31,337 bases of DNA from CAXTSE01 sp035554115. Lineage in GTDB: Bacteria > Actinomycetota > Actinomycetes > Actinomycetales > Microbacteriaceae. Positions 23,484 to 30,949 of this stretch are shown here, one piece after another. The translations under genes were made by a program, and so were the position numbers. The notes under the pieces were generated by a model. It saw only the letters and a program-made list of their open reading frames with translations. It was not told the origin of the DNA and ran no database searches. Numbering within the stretch: the first letter of the stretch is position 1; every line of letters starts with the position of its first letter. Location: the NCBI GenBank assembly GCA_035554115.1, contig DATMIW010000061.1, forward strand, positions 1-31,337, given 5' to 3'.

Positions 23484-24968
23484 TTATCCTTGCGCTCGCT
23501 GGGTGGCCGGGCGTTGGACCGTCCATTCCAGCTCGCCCAGCGGATCGAGATCAGTGCCGACTCGTGCCTCTCGCAGAGCTTCAAGAAAACGGCGCGACCA
23601 TCCGGAGACATCGTTCTCGCGCACCTTCTTACGCATCGCCTTCATGCGCCTGCGACGCTCCGGCCGACTCATCGAAATGGCCTGCAGGATCACATCCTTG
23701 ACCCCGTCGATATCGTGCGGGTTGATGAGCAGCGCCGACTTCAATTCGTCGGACGCACCGGTGAACTCGCTGAGCACGAGCACCCCGTCTTCGTCTTTGC
23801 GTGCCGCGACGTACTCTTTCGCCACCAGGTTCATGCCGTCGCGCAATGCCGTGACGAGCATGACGTCGGCTGCCAGATACAGCGCGGCCATCTCTTCTCG
23901 CGGGAAGCCATGATGCAGATAGCTGACGGCCTGGTGACTTATCGTGCCGAAATCGCCATTGATGCGGCCGACAGTCAGCTCGATCTCGTCGCGCAACTGC
24001 TGATAGGCCTCGACTCGTTCGCGACTCGGACTCGCCACCTGCACGAGCGTGATGTCCTCCACCGCAAGTCGCCCCTCGGCCAGCAGCTCGCCGTAGGCCT
24101 TCAGGCGGTGACCGATGCCCTTCGTGTAGTCGAGCCGGTCGACGCCGAGCATGACGGTCTTCGGATTGCCAAGGTCATGACGAATCTGGATCGCGCGTGC
24201 CTGGACATCGGGTTGCTGTGCAAGAGCTTCGAACGACGCCACGTCGATCGAGATCGGAAACGCGCGCGCAATGACCTGGCGAGGGGGCCCGTCTCCCTGC
24301 GGCACCTCGATAACCGGGCTTTTGGCTGAGAACCCAAACAACCGCCGCACAGCGCGCGAAAAGTTGCCCGCGTCGGCGACCCGTTGGAACCCGATGACAT
24401 CGGCCCCGAGGAGGCCTTCGACAATCTGGGCACGCCACGGCAGCTGCGAAAAGATGCCATATGCCGGAAACGGGATGTGATTGAAGAAGCCAATCACCAG
24501 GTCCGGTCGTGCCTCACGCAGCATCCGCGGCACCAATTGCAATTGGTAGTCGTGCACCCAGATCGTGGCTCCCGGAGCCGCAATGGCCGCCGCAGCTTCG
24601 GCAAAGCGTCGGTTGACGGCCACGTAGCTGTCCCACCACACCCGGTGATACCGCGGTTGAGCGATCACGTCGTGATAGAGCGGCCACAGGGTCTCATTGC
24701 TGAAACCCTCGTAATACATTTCGACATCGTCAACGGTCAGGGGCACCGGCACGATGCGGATGCCGTCCCAGGTGAAAGGTCGCAATTTCAGATCGGGCTG
24801 GCCTGCCCATCCCACCCAGGCACCGCCAGCCGCACGCATGACGGGTTCGAGGGCCGTGACCAAACCACCGGGCGATGGCTTCCATGCGGATTTACCTGCG
24901 TCATCGACGACGTGATCCACGGGGAGGCGGTTGGACACGACGACGAACGAATAACTCTCGTCGGCCAT
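23484..24968 (-). CDS. otsA: Trehalose-6-phosphate synthase (GT20)
   Basis: The 494-residue glycosyltransferase joins a nucleotide-activated glucose to glucose 6-phosphate. Expected landmarks are VVSNRLPV (10-17) with its Arg, PGGLVTAL (33-40), and HDYQLQLVPRML (about 138). GVDRLDYTKGIGHR (about 275-288) and ALRDGMNLVAKEYVAAR, which closes the donor site, follow. The ATG at 24968 has no ribosome binding site but a TAGCCT 6 nt upstream. It is divergent from the isomerase-like gene at 25086 and is followed by otsB. Trehalose serves as osmoprotectant and stress solute in actinobacteria. Confidence 0.97.
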   Translation of the reverse strand: MADESYSFVVVSNRLPVDHVVDDAGKSAWKPSPGGLVTALEPVMRAAGGAWVGWAGQPDLKLRPFTWDGIRIVPVPLTVDDVEMYYEGFSNETLWPLYHDVIAQPRYHRVWWDSYVAVNRRFAEAAAAIAAPGATIWVHDYQLQLVPRMLREARPDLVIGFFNHIPFPAYGIFSQLPWRAQIVEGLLGADVIGFQRVADAGNFSRAVRRLFGFSAKSPVIEVPQGDGPPRQVIARAFPISIDVASFEALAQQPDVQARAIQIRHDLGNPKTVMLGVDRLDYTKGIGHRLKAYGELLAEGRLAVEDITLVQVASPSRERVEAYQQLRDEIELTVGRINGDFGTISHQAVSYLHHGFPREEMAALYLAADVMLVTALRDGMNLVAKEYVAARKDEDGVLVLSEFTGASDELKSALLINPHDIDGVKDVILQAISMSRPERRRRMKAMRKKVRENDVSGWSRRFLEALREARVGTDLDPLGELEWTVQRPATQRAQG

Positions 24969-24974
24969 GTCGGC

Positions 24975-24980
24975 AGGCTA
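24975..24980 (-). promoter_or_regulatory. -10 box of otsA, leaderless geometry
   Basis: TAGCCT on the minus strand is separated from the otsA ATG by only 6 nt. The gene has no ribosome binding site, so the transcript probably starts at the ATG. Confidence 0.55.
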
Positions 24981-25072
24981 CCAGCAGAGCCTGAGCACCC
25001 CTCGCGAGTGTCCACATGCCGGGGTTGAGGAGATGCACAGACAGTCTTCGCGCTCCCGACACCTCGCCCCGC

Positions 25073-25078
25073 TATGTT
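25073..25078 (+). promoter_or_regulatory. Candidate -10 box of the isomerase-like gene
   Basis: TATGTT ends 7 nt before the ATG at 25086. This would make that ATG the leaderless start and exclude the earlier ATG at 25074, which lies inside the box. Confidence 0.4.
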
Positions 25079-25085
25079 GATCAGA

Positions 25086-25970
25086 ATGATTCCCATCGGT
25101 TTGAGCACTTCCTGCGTTTTTCCGCAGAGCGTCGAAGCGGCTTTTCGACTCGGGCATCAGGCCGGGTACGACGGCATCGAGATCATGGTCGCTAACGACC
25201 CGATCACGCAGAGCCCCTCGAGCTTGCTTGCCCTGAGCGAGAAGTACGAGCTGCCGATCCTCTCGATCCATGCGCCGGTCCTCCTGCTCACGAGCAATGT
25301 CTGGAGTCGCGATCCGGCCACCAAATTGGCGAAATCGGCAGAGCTCGCGGCATCCGTCGGCGCCTCGTCGGTCGTCGTGCACCCGCCCTTCCGTTGGCAG
25401 TCCGAATACGCCACCAACTTTGAGCGCATCGTGCGTGAGGTCACCGAGCAGAGCGGCATCGAAATCTGCGTCGAGAACATGTTCCCGTGGAAGATCGCCG
25501 GCAAGCAGATCACCGCCTACGCGCCGAGCCCCGACCCGCTCGACCTCGATGTCGACGCGATGACACTCGACTTTTCGCACGCCTCGCTTTCGGGCCGCGA
25601 CTCGCTCGAATACGCGATGGCGATGGGCGATCGACTGCGCCACATCCACCTGTGTGACGGTGCGAAGTCCGCCGACGAGGGCAATATGTTCGACGAGCAC
25701 CTGGCACCGGGCCGCGGAACGCAGCCGGTTGCCGAAGTGCTGTCGTACCTCGTCGAGACGGGGTGGACCGGCCAGATCGTGGCTGAAGTCGTCACCCACA
25801 AGATGCGCGACCCCAAGAAGAAGCTCGCGCTGCTCATCGAGACCATCGAATTCGCTCGGGAGCATCTCAGCCAGGATCACGCGCTCCGGGAGCCGCTTCC
25901 CGTGCCCGTCGGGGCGGGAGTGTCGGTTCGCGACGCTCGCCGCGCGGCCCGAAAGTCCCTGCGCGGCTAA
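25086..25970 (+). CDS. Sugar phosphate isomerase/epimerase-like TIM-barrel protein
   Basis: The 294-residue protein has the AP-endonuclease-2/xylose-isomerase-like TIM barrel. The family pattern is visible: IGLSTSCVFPQSVEAAF, GYDGIEIMV, SIHAPVLL, VVVHPPFRW, ICVENM, TLDFSHASLSG, IHLCDGA and a C-terminal IVAEVVTHK. The conserved Glu (ICVENM), Asp (LDFSH), His (IHLCD) and Glu (VAEVV) would bind a metal ion. The substrate cannot be told. The start is placed at the second ATG (25086) because of the -10 box; 25074 is the alternative. It is transcribed away from otsA. A basic tail of about 25 residues (RDARRAARKSLRG) is unusual for the family. Confidence 0.85.
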   Translation: MIPIGLSTSCVFPQSVEAAFRLGHQAGYDGIEIMVANDPITQSPSSLLALSEKYELPILSIHAPVLLLTSNVWSRDPATKLAKSAELAASVGASSVVVHPPFRWQSEYATNFERIVREVTEQSGIEICVENMFPWKIAGKQITAYAPSPDPLDLDVDAMTLDFSHASLSGRDSLEYAMAMGDRLRHIHLCDGAKSADEGNMFDEHLAPGRGTQPVAEVLSYLVETGWTGQIVAEVVTHKMRDPKKKLALLIETIEFAREHLSQDHALREPLPVPVGAGVSVRDARRAARKSLRG

Positions 25971-26033
25971 GCACCACGCGGGTCCCTCTGAGAGTTGCCC
26001 GAGTGCGACCCGTGCACAAGCGGTATCCGGCGA

Positions 26034-26039
26034 TAGCCT
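26034..26039 (+). promoter_or_regulatory. -10 box before the small membrane protein pair
   Basis: TAGCCT 23 nt upstream of the ATG at 26063, leaving a short leader that contains GGAGGA. No clear -35. Confidence 0.45.
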
Positions 26040-26062
26040 GACATCGAGGTTTCGGAGGAACG

Positions 26063-26248
26063 ATGCGCAAGTTCATTCTCAATACCAGCGTGCTGAGTGC
26101 CCTGTTCGGCGCCATCGGGCTGGCCAAGACCACCAAGAACGGGCCTCGCGACTGGCGCCTCATCCTCATGTGGCTGAGCTGGGGAGCAACCGTCGCGATT
26201 GCTGTGGGAACCGTTATTGAACAATCACGAGACGCGGAGGACTACTGA
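26063..26248 (+). CDS. Small membrane protein of unknown function (61 aa)
   Basis: It was not recognised as a member of a known family. The protein has two hydrophobic stretches (about residues 8-21 and 33-52) separated by a basic, polar loop (KTTKNGPRDWR). It ends in an acidic tail (RDAEDY). GGAGGA precedes the ATG by a normal distance and the codon pattern is like its neighbours, so it is very probably expressed. Its stop shares the A of TGATG with the next gene, implying coupled translation of the two. Confidence 0.75.
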   Translation: MRKFILNTSVLSALFGAIGLAKTTKNGPRDWRLILMWLSWGATVAIAVGTVIEQSRDAEDY

Positions 26249-26559
26249 TGTGGGGTCATCATTACGGGTACGGATTCGGCGCATTCTTTGGAGCAGCGGC
26301 CGTGTCGGTCGGCGTTCTCCTCGTCGCGGCAATTTGGCTGACCCTGGTCATCGTGATGGTTAGATTCTTGCTGACCGCCACTCAGGCCGCGCAGCGGTAC
26401 CTTGCCCTGAATCCCGCATCACCGACAGAGGCCACGGCCGCCGATCCCACGCCCACTCCGGATCCGGCCCCCGCCCCTCAAGCACCCACGGTCCCTCCGG
26501 CAGCACCGTCCTCGCCGACCACGAAAACGACGCCGCGAGCATCCAAACCCAAGAAGTAG
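26248..26559 (+). CDS. Small membrane protein with Pro-rich cytoplasmic or exported tail (103 aa)
   Basis: It was not recognised. An aromatic/His/Gly start (WGHHYGYGFGAFFG) leads into one long hydrophobic segment (about residues 15-44). A polar, Thr/Pro/Ala-rich tail follows (TPTPDPAPAPQAPTVPP) ending in a run of basic residues (RASKPKK). It is translationally linked to the preceding gene. Such a tail is disordered; it could contact the cell wall or membrane surface. No enzymatic motif is present. Confidence 0.7.
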   Translation: MWGHHYGYGFGAFFGAAAVSVGVLLVAAIWLTLVIVMVRFLLTATQAAQRYLALNPASPTEATAADPTPTPDPAPAPQAPTVPPAAPSSPTTKTTPRASKPKK

Positions 26560-26625
26560 GTCCCGCGCGAGTGCACCAGAGGCACCCTCCTCAATCGCGG
26601 TCTGTGACGCTGATCTAAGTTCCGC

Positions 26626-26659
26626 GCCCCCAAGAGGGGCTTCCACGGGACGACCCGTG
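26626..26659. terminator. Two consecutive hairpins upstream of the 26670 gene
   Basis: GCCCC-caaga-GGGGC spans 26626-26640 and CACGGG-acga-CCCGTG spans 26644-26659; both have perfect arms. The first may end transcription of the membrane protein pair. The second finishes 10 nt before the next ATG and could affect its expression. Neither is followed by a T tract. Confidence 0.4.
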
Positions 26660-26669
26660 CACGCATCCT

Positions 26670-27728
26670 ATGAACATGAGGAAACGGTGGATCGTGTGCG
26701 GCATCGTCGGCGTGCTTCTCGCCGGATCGGTGACCGGAATCGCGATCCATTCCGAATGGCTGCAGAGCCGATGGAATGCAGCGCAGGCCGCCACCACCCT
26801 GAGCGACAAGCTAGAGAACCTCGACGGGGTCACACGCGTTGAGGTCGACTACGACCCATTTGGTCTCCCCGAACATACGGTCGATGTGTCACTGACGTTC
26901 TCGCCCAAGTCAACCCCCGCAGATTGGTCGAAGGCGACAAAGCTCGTGCACAGCGCGAGTTCCGCGCCTGGGGCAATCCCCACCATCATCACAGCGGAAT
27001 TCCGCGAGAAGCATTCACGAGCATCGGCAACCGTCGAACCTCTTCTCATCGAACCGGACGTTGTCGCTTCGGAGATCACCGCCTGGCGGTCACTACTCGG
27101 CATCGTGGGCGATCGCGTATCCCTTCGACTCGGAACCGAAACCCCGGGCTCAGGAGGAAACCCTGTTCGCCGATACACGGTGGGGGCCGCCGAGATGCAG
27201 GATGTCGCGGCACGCTGGCCCGCAGAGCTCCCTGCCGTCACCGCGTCTATCCCCACGCAATGGGTTGCCCCCGGAATCGATTACGGGGTCGCGCCGACCT
27301 CAGACGGAATGGCCATGGTGAACGCCCTGGCAAACACGCTTCCGCTTCTCACTCTCGACCCTAAGCCGAAGCCGGGGCTGTACCTGATGGTCATGTCGGA
27401 TTTCCGCGGAATCCGCGTCGGGATACTGCCAACCGGAGTAGCAGACCCCACAGAGGGAGCAATGGATCCCCGAGCCGTGGAAGCCGCCCGTGCTGCGCTG
27501 GCTGCCGGAGCGTCCGGAATCGACTGGGTGAGCACAACCCGCAGCGCGAGCCTCCAGGTGGGCGAGTGCAAAGCCATCGACCTCCCGCCACAGGACCCGA
27601 TCCCAACGTCGCTCAGCACGATCGATGAAGACCTGTGGCTCGCAACGGAATTGGAAGAAGCTGGACTCGCACTTCCTATTGATGTGCATCCGGGGTTCTG
27701 CATGCCTCAGGGGATGCCGCGGCTCTAG
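26670..27728 (+). CDS. Membrane-anchored protein of unknown function (352 aa)
   Basis: No known family was recognised. A basic start (NMRKRW) and one hydrophobic helix (about 8-26) form a signal anchor; the rest is soluble and probably outside the cell. The first exported part, LSDKLENLDGVTRVEVDYDPF, has the look of a small alpha/beta module, and a similar length of sequence follows twice, but clear repeats were not seen. Two cysteines near the end (GECKAID and PGFCMP) could form a disulfide. The ATG at 26670 has no ribosome binding site; the ATG at 26676 is equally possible. It is followed by the toxin gene on the opposite strand. Confidence 0.7.
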   Translation: MNMRKRWIVCGIVGVLLAGSVTGIAIHSEWLQSRWNAAQAATTLSDKLENLDGVTRVEVDYDPFGLPEHTVDVSLTFSPKSTPADWSKATKLVHSASSAPGAIPTIITAEFREKHSRASATVEPLLIEPDVVASEITAWRSLLGIVGDRVSLRLGTETPGSGGNPVRRYTVGAAEMQDVAARWPAELPAVTASIPTQWVAPGIDYGVAPTSDGMAMVNALANTLPLLTLDPKPKPGLYLMVMSDFRGIRVGILPTGVADPTEGAMDPRAVEAARAALAAGASGIDWVSTTRSASLQVGECKAIDLPPQDPIPTSLSTIDEDLWLATELEEAGLALPIDVHPGFCMPQGMPRL

Positions 27729-27752
27729 GTCGCCGGCCGCGAAACGAGCACG

Positions 27753-28013
27753 CTATCCCTCAACCGCATCTTTGCTACGCCCGGTGGTAACCGCGGCGAT
27801 CAGGACCACAGGATCGTCAACCGTGTAGACGATTCGGTACTCGCCGACCCGCACCCGAAGCGCATCCCGGCCCCGCAAAGCCTTGGCGCCGGGCGGATAT
27901 GGATGCTGGCCCAAGAGGGCTATTGCCCCCTGGATCCGCGCGCGATGCTGCGTATCGATCTGCCGAAGGGCCTGCGCGGCCGCCGGGCTGAGATCGATTC
28001 GGTACCGGCTCAC
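27753..28013 (-). CDS. RelE/ParE-family toxin
   Basis: This 86-residue protein carries the RelE/ParE fold signature. SRYRIDLSPAAAQALRQID is a first strand and helix, LRGRDALRVRVGEYRIVYTVDD holds the family core with the conserved basic residues, and VLIAAVTTGRSKDAV is the last strand. RelE relatives cut mRNA at the ribosome; which of the two activities applies here is not decidable. The start is GTG at 28013, overlapping the antitoxin stop by 4 nt (GTGA). The antitoxin-first order is that of YefM-YoeB and RelBE. Confidence 0.9.
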   Translation of the reverse strand: MSRYRIDLSPAAAQALRQIDTQHRARIQGAIALLGQHPYPPGAKALRGRDALRVRVGEYRIVYTVDDPVVLIAAVTTGRSKDAVEG

Positions 28014-28258
28014 GTCCAGCTGAGATCAGCCTTGACCTGAGACCAGGGAATGTTCGGACCTTCAGCGGCCATCGCCGCATCGAAGTGGGCGATGTCATCC
28101 ACGTGTTCGAGAGCGTCGAGCATCTTCGCGTACTGTTCCGGGCTGATGACGACAGCCTCAAGCTTGCCGCGACGTTCGAGAAACACAGCCTCCTCCTGGG
28201 CGTTGGCAATCAGTTCCGGGAGGCGTCCGCGGGCGTCGGTAACGCTGATAGTAGACAT
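28010..28258 (-). CDS. Phd/YefM-family antitoxin
   Basis: This 82-residue antitoxin begins STISVTDARGRLPELIANAQ, the DNA-binding half of Phd/YefM proteins. VFLERRGKLEAVVISPEQYAKML follows. The acidic C-terminal region (HVDDIAHFDAAMAAEGPN) would wrap the toxin. The ATG at 28258 is chosen because family homology starts there and a TACATT box lies 6 nt upstream; the frame extends to 28363 but that stretch holds the operator. It is translationally coupled with the toxin. Confidence 0.9.
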   Translation of the reverse strand: MSTISVTDARGRLPELIANAQEEAVFLERRGKLEAVVISPEQYAKMLDALEHVDDIAHFDAAMAAEGPNIPWSQVKADLSWT

Positions 28259-28260
28259 GT

Positions 28261-28300
28261 GGCAAATGTACATCTGGCCATTCGGAATGTACATGTTGCC
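28261..28300. promoter_or_regulatory. Twin-palindrome operator of the Phd-RelE operon
   Basis: The perfect palindrome ATGTACAT occurs at 28266-28273 and 28287-28294, exactly 21 bp (two helical turns) apart. GGCAA and TTGCC flank the pair in inverted form. This is a typical layout for cooperative binding of a Phd/YefM dimer pair. Confidence 0.7.
28265..28270 (-). promoter_or_regulatory. -10 box of the Phd-RelE operon, inside the operator
   Basis: TACATT on the minus strand lies 6 nt before the antitoxin ATG and overlaps one ATGTACAT site, so repressor binding would block the promoter directly. The message would be leaderless. Confidence 0.5.
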
Positions 28301-28485
28301 GCCGCGCCCTTTTAGGGGGACGCGCTTGGAGGGGCTAGCTGGTACCTTCAGCGTGGTGGGCACGGTTATCGGTGCTTAGCAGATTGCGGTTTCGGGGGAA
28401 CTACTTCGAGAAGTCTCGGCTTCGTGAACGGCCCGGCTTCAGAAGCTTACTTTTTCCGCGGGAACCCATATTCGGGGGAGTTCTC

Positions 28486-29424
28486 ATGGGTCAGGTGTTC
28501 AAGCGCGCCTCCGCAATTGCCGTGTGTTCTCTGGTTCTGGCGACTCTCAGCGCATTGGGTACTCCTGCTGCGTTGGCGACGCCCGCTCACTCGACAATCA
28601 CCTCGGCGACACCCCTGACAAGCAAAGCGACAACGCGGAAGGTCCCACGGGCTCCTGCTCCAAAGCCCACGAGTACCGCTGCCCCCGTAACGACCACCCA
28701 ATCCAGCGCGTCCCTGCCGGTGGGCAATCTTCCCGGCTGGACGCAGACCGCTGTGCAGGACTTCTCGACTCCGGCGGCGCTTGGCCAGGTCGGCACAATC
28801 TACGGCGCGGACATGCGTGGGTACTCGGGCTTCCCCGACACCTCGAAGCACGGTATCTACACTCCGGACTCAGTGCTCTCCGTGTCCAACGGCATGTTGG
28901 ACTACTACCTTCATTCCTCAGATGGTGTGCCGAGAGTTGCAACGCCCATCCCGTTCGGCTACGCCGGGCAGACATATGGTCGCTACTCGGTCAGGTTCCG
29001 CTCGGACTACCTGCCCGGGTACAAGATCGCTTTTCTTTTGTGGCCGACGAGCGACAACTGGAACGAGGGGGAGATCGACTGGCCGGAAGGAAGCCTCAAT
29101 GGCAAGATGAGCCCGGCCTCCGCTATCAAAGGGAGCCTCAGCCCGACGTGGAATATGTCCTTCGATGCGGTAAGCCCTCGAAGCTGGTCGGCGACTGATT
29201 CATCCACCTGGCACGTTGCAACCACAGAGTGGACTCCCGGCCTGGTCAAGTGGTTCTGGGACGGTGCTCTCGTTGCACAGACCAGCATTCCTGCGGGCGT
29301 CCCGACGACCAACTTCAGATGGACACTTCAAGCGGAAACCGAAATCGGGGCGCCGGCGCCGGCAGCCAGCACGGCTGGACATTTGCAAGTGGACTGGGTG
29401 GCTCAGTACGCCTACACCCCGTGA
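28486..29424 (+). CDS. Secreted glycoside hydrolase family 16-like protein
   Basis: This 312-residue protein has a signal peptide (hydrophobic 8-25, likely cleaved after Ala31). A Ser/Thr/Pro-rich linker to about residue 72 and a GH16-type beta jelly roll follow. The catalytic signature GEIDWPEG is intact: Glu196 (nucleophile), Asp198 and Glu201 (acid/base). YGRYSVRFRSDYLPGYKIAFLLWP before it, and TEWTPGLVKWFWDG after it, are also typical. The substrate is a beta-glucan or an exopolysaccharide; the locus favours the latter. The ATG at 28486 has GGGGGAG 5 nt upstream; an in-frame GTG at 28372 would put a polar stretch before the signal peptide. The next gene, 11 bp on, is a second GH16 protein. 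Confidence 0.9.
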   Translation: MGQVFKRASAIAVCSLVLATLSALGTPAALATPAHSTITSATPLTSKATTRKVPRAPAPKPTSTAAPVTTTQSSASLPVGNLPGWTQTAVQDFSTPAALGQVGTIYGADMRGYSGFPDTSKHGIYTPDSVLSVSNGMLDYYLHSSDGVPRVATPIPFGYAGQTYGRYSVRFRSDYLPGYKIAFLLWPTSDNWNEGEIDWPEGSLNGKMSPASAIKGSLSPTWNMSFDAVSPRSWSATDSSTWHVATTEWTPGLVKWFWDGALVAQTSIPAGVPTTNFRWTLQAETEIGAPAPAASTAGHLQVDWVAQYAYTP

Positions 29425-29435
29425 GAAGATCGCCC

Positions 29436-30302
29436 ATGAGGCGTTTTCGACCCGGGCGCGCGGTGATCGTTCTTGTCTTTGTGCTGATAGCCACAGCGAT
29501 TGTGATCAGCCTGACCGTTGATCTTGCGCCTCGACCGGTGAAGACTGCCGCTCCTACTCCCTTACCGAGCAGTACCGCGAAGGCGTTCGGTTTGATTCCC
29601 AGCGTCGATGCCAACTCTCCGGCCTCTTCGAAAACCAAACTCGTCTTCTTCGATGAGTTCAACGACTCCGCGCTGGATACCAGCAAATGGAATACCGGTC
29701 GATATGCCGTGACAACACCCGGAGACGCTCCTTTCAATCCTTCCCTAGAGGGCGCATTCTTTGCGAGTTCGCAAGTTTCGGTGTCGAACGGGAGCGTCTA
29801 CCTGACTCTCGCTCCATCCTCCGCCACCATCAATCGAAAGTCATATCGCTACGTCTCCGGGTTGATTCAGTCCGAAAATCACTTCTACTTGACCCCGGGC
29901 ACGTACATCGAGGCACGAATTCTGGTCAATTCCTGCAACGGATGCTGGAATTCTTTCTGGACCCGACCCTCTGGCAAATCGCTTCCAGAGATCGACATCT
30001 TCGAGCTTTACCCGCCTGATGGTTTGCCGGTCTTCGTCTTTCATCGTTCCTTGGACGAATGGCACGGTGTTCCAGAACGCTATGGCGAGGCGAATGCGTC
30101 GTATCTCGGCAATTACCACACCTATGGCCTGTACTGGGACGGCGTCCAGGCCACTCCCTATCTAGATGGCAAGCCCTATGAGGCCCGGCCAGTCGAGACC
30201 CGCGAACCTATGTATCTGATCTTCAGCCTGTCCCTCTTCGAGGGCTACTCCCCACCCCTCGCGTCCGCCATGGCTATCGACTGGGTGAGGGTCTGGCGCT
30301 GA
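29436..30302 (+). CDS. Membrane-anchored glycoside hydrolase family 16-like protein
   Basis: This 288-residue paralogue of the preceding gene has a single N-terminal helix (about 8-27, AVIVLVFVLIATAIVISLTV) after a basic start, followed by a Pro/Ser-rich stalk. The catalytic domain opens with LVFFDEFNDSALDTSKWN and carries LPEIDIFELY (Glu185, Asp187, Glu190), the classical GH16 motif also found in exopolysaccharide depolymerases of the ExoK type. The protein ends with AMAIDWVRVWR, the usual last strand. Base composition looks lower in GC than the surroundings, which may indicate transfer. It starts 11 bp after the first GH16 gene with GAGAAGA upstream; the two are probably cotranscribed with the acetyltransferase gene. 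Confidence 0.9.
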   Translation: MRRFRPGRAVIVLVFVLIATAIVISLTVDLAPRPVKTAAPTPLPSSTAKAFGLIPSVDANSPASSKTKLVFFDEFNDSALDTSKWNTGRYAVTTPGDAPFNPSLEGAFFASSQVSVSNGSVYLTLAPSSATINRKSYRYVSGLIQSENHFYLTPGTYIEARILVNSCNGCWNSFWTRPSGKSLPEIDIFELYPPDGLPVFVFHRSLDEWHGVPERYGEANASYLGNYHTYGLYWDGVQATPYLDGKPYEARPVETREPMYLIFSLSLFEGYSPPLASAMAIDWVRVWR

Positions 30303-30351
30303 ATTCAGAAGCGCCGAACGCTGTTGCTTGACGAAACCAGAGAGGCATAAC

Positions 30352-30930
30352 GTGAACGTCGAACGGGAGATCGCTCCGGGCTTCTTCCGGTGGGTCTTCC
30401 AGGATTGGGCAGTCAACAAGGGCTACCGCGACTCTCGGCTTGTCCTTGTAGCCTTTCGCCTTGCGCAATGGGCGCACCAGCACTGGGGCGTGATCGGATC
30501 CGTGCACGCGGGAATCTACCGTCTGTGGATGTCCCTGTTCGTGGGGGTCGAGCTCCCCCCGGAATGTCAGATCGGTCCGCGCCTGAGAATATTCCACCCG
30601 CACGGTATCGTGCTCAATCCAGCTGTCGTGATGGGCTCCGACTGCGTTCTCAGGCAGAACGTCACGATCGGCAACATCGTGCGACGTGATGGAACCGAAC
30701 TGGGCGTTGCAAGTGTCGGCACCGGTGTCGATTTCGGAGTGGGCTGCGTCGTCGTCGGCCCCATTCACGTCGCCGACTACGCCCGAATTTCCGCGCTATC
30801 CCTCGTGTTCGAGAGCGTTCCTGAGCGCGGAGTGATGCGCGGCAATCCCGCTCGTCTCGTGCGGATCAACGACCCAGAACCTCCCCACGATGCCATTGCC
30901 CCACCGGCCGGAACCAGCGACACAGACTAG
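30352..30930 (+). CDS. Left-handed beta-helix acetyltransferase, serine acetyltransferase-like, probably for polysaccharide
   Basis: This 192-residue protein has the hexapeptide repeat region of CysE-type acetyltransferases: IGPRLRIFHPHGIVLNPAVV, GSDCVLRQNVTIGN, VDFGVGCVVVGPIHV, with the closing GNPARLVR. It lacks most of the N-terminal helical domain of true CysE (about 270 residues). Short proteins of this kind are common in exopolysaccharide clusters, where they O-acetylate sugars or activate precursors. The start is GTG at 30352 with GAGAGG upstream; TTG at 30328 is the alternative. It is 49 bp after the second GH16 gene and converges on the glycosyltransferase. Confidence 0.85.
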   Translation: MNVEREIAPGFFRWVFQDWAVNKGYRDSRLVLVAFRLAQWAHQHWGVIGSVHAGIYRLWMSLFVGVELPPECQIGPRLRIFHPHGIVLNPAVVMGSDCVLRQNVTIGNIVRRDGTELGVASVGTGVDFGVGCVVVGPIHVADYARISALSLVFESVPERGVMRGNPARLVRINDPEPPHDAIAPPAGTSDTD

Positions 30931-30949
30931 TGGCGAGGGGCGCCCGCGA

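Noticed and set aside
22594..24329. 439- and 340-residue plus-strand frames opposite otsB and otsA
   Set aside because: They are antisense to genes with complete catalytic motifs.
28372..28485. GTG start at 28372 extending the first GH16 protein by 38 residues
   Set aside because: The extension is basic and polar in front of a good signal peptide, whereas the ATG at 28486 has GGGGGAG directly upstream.
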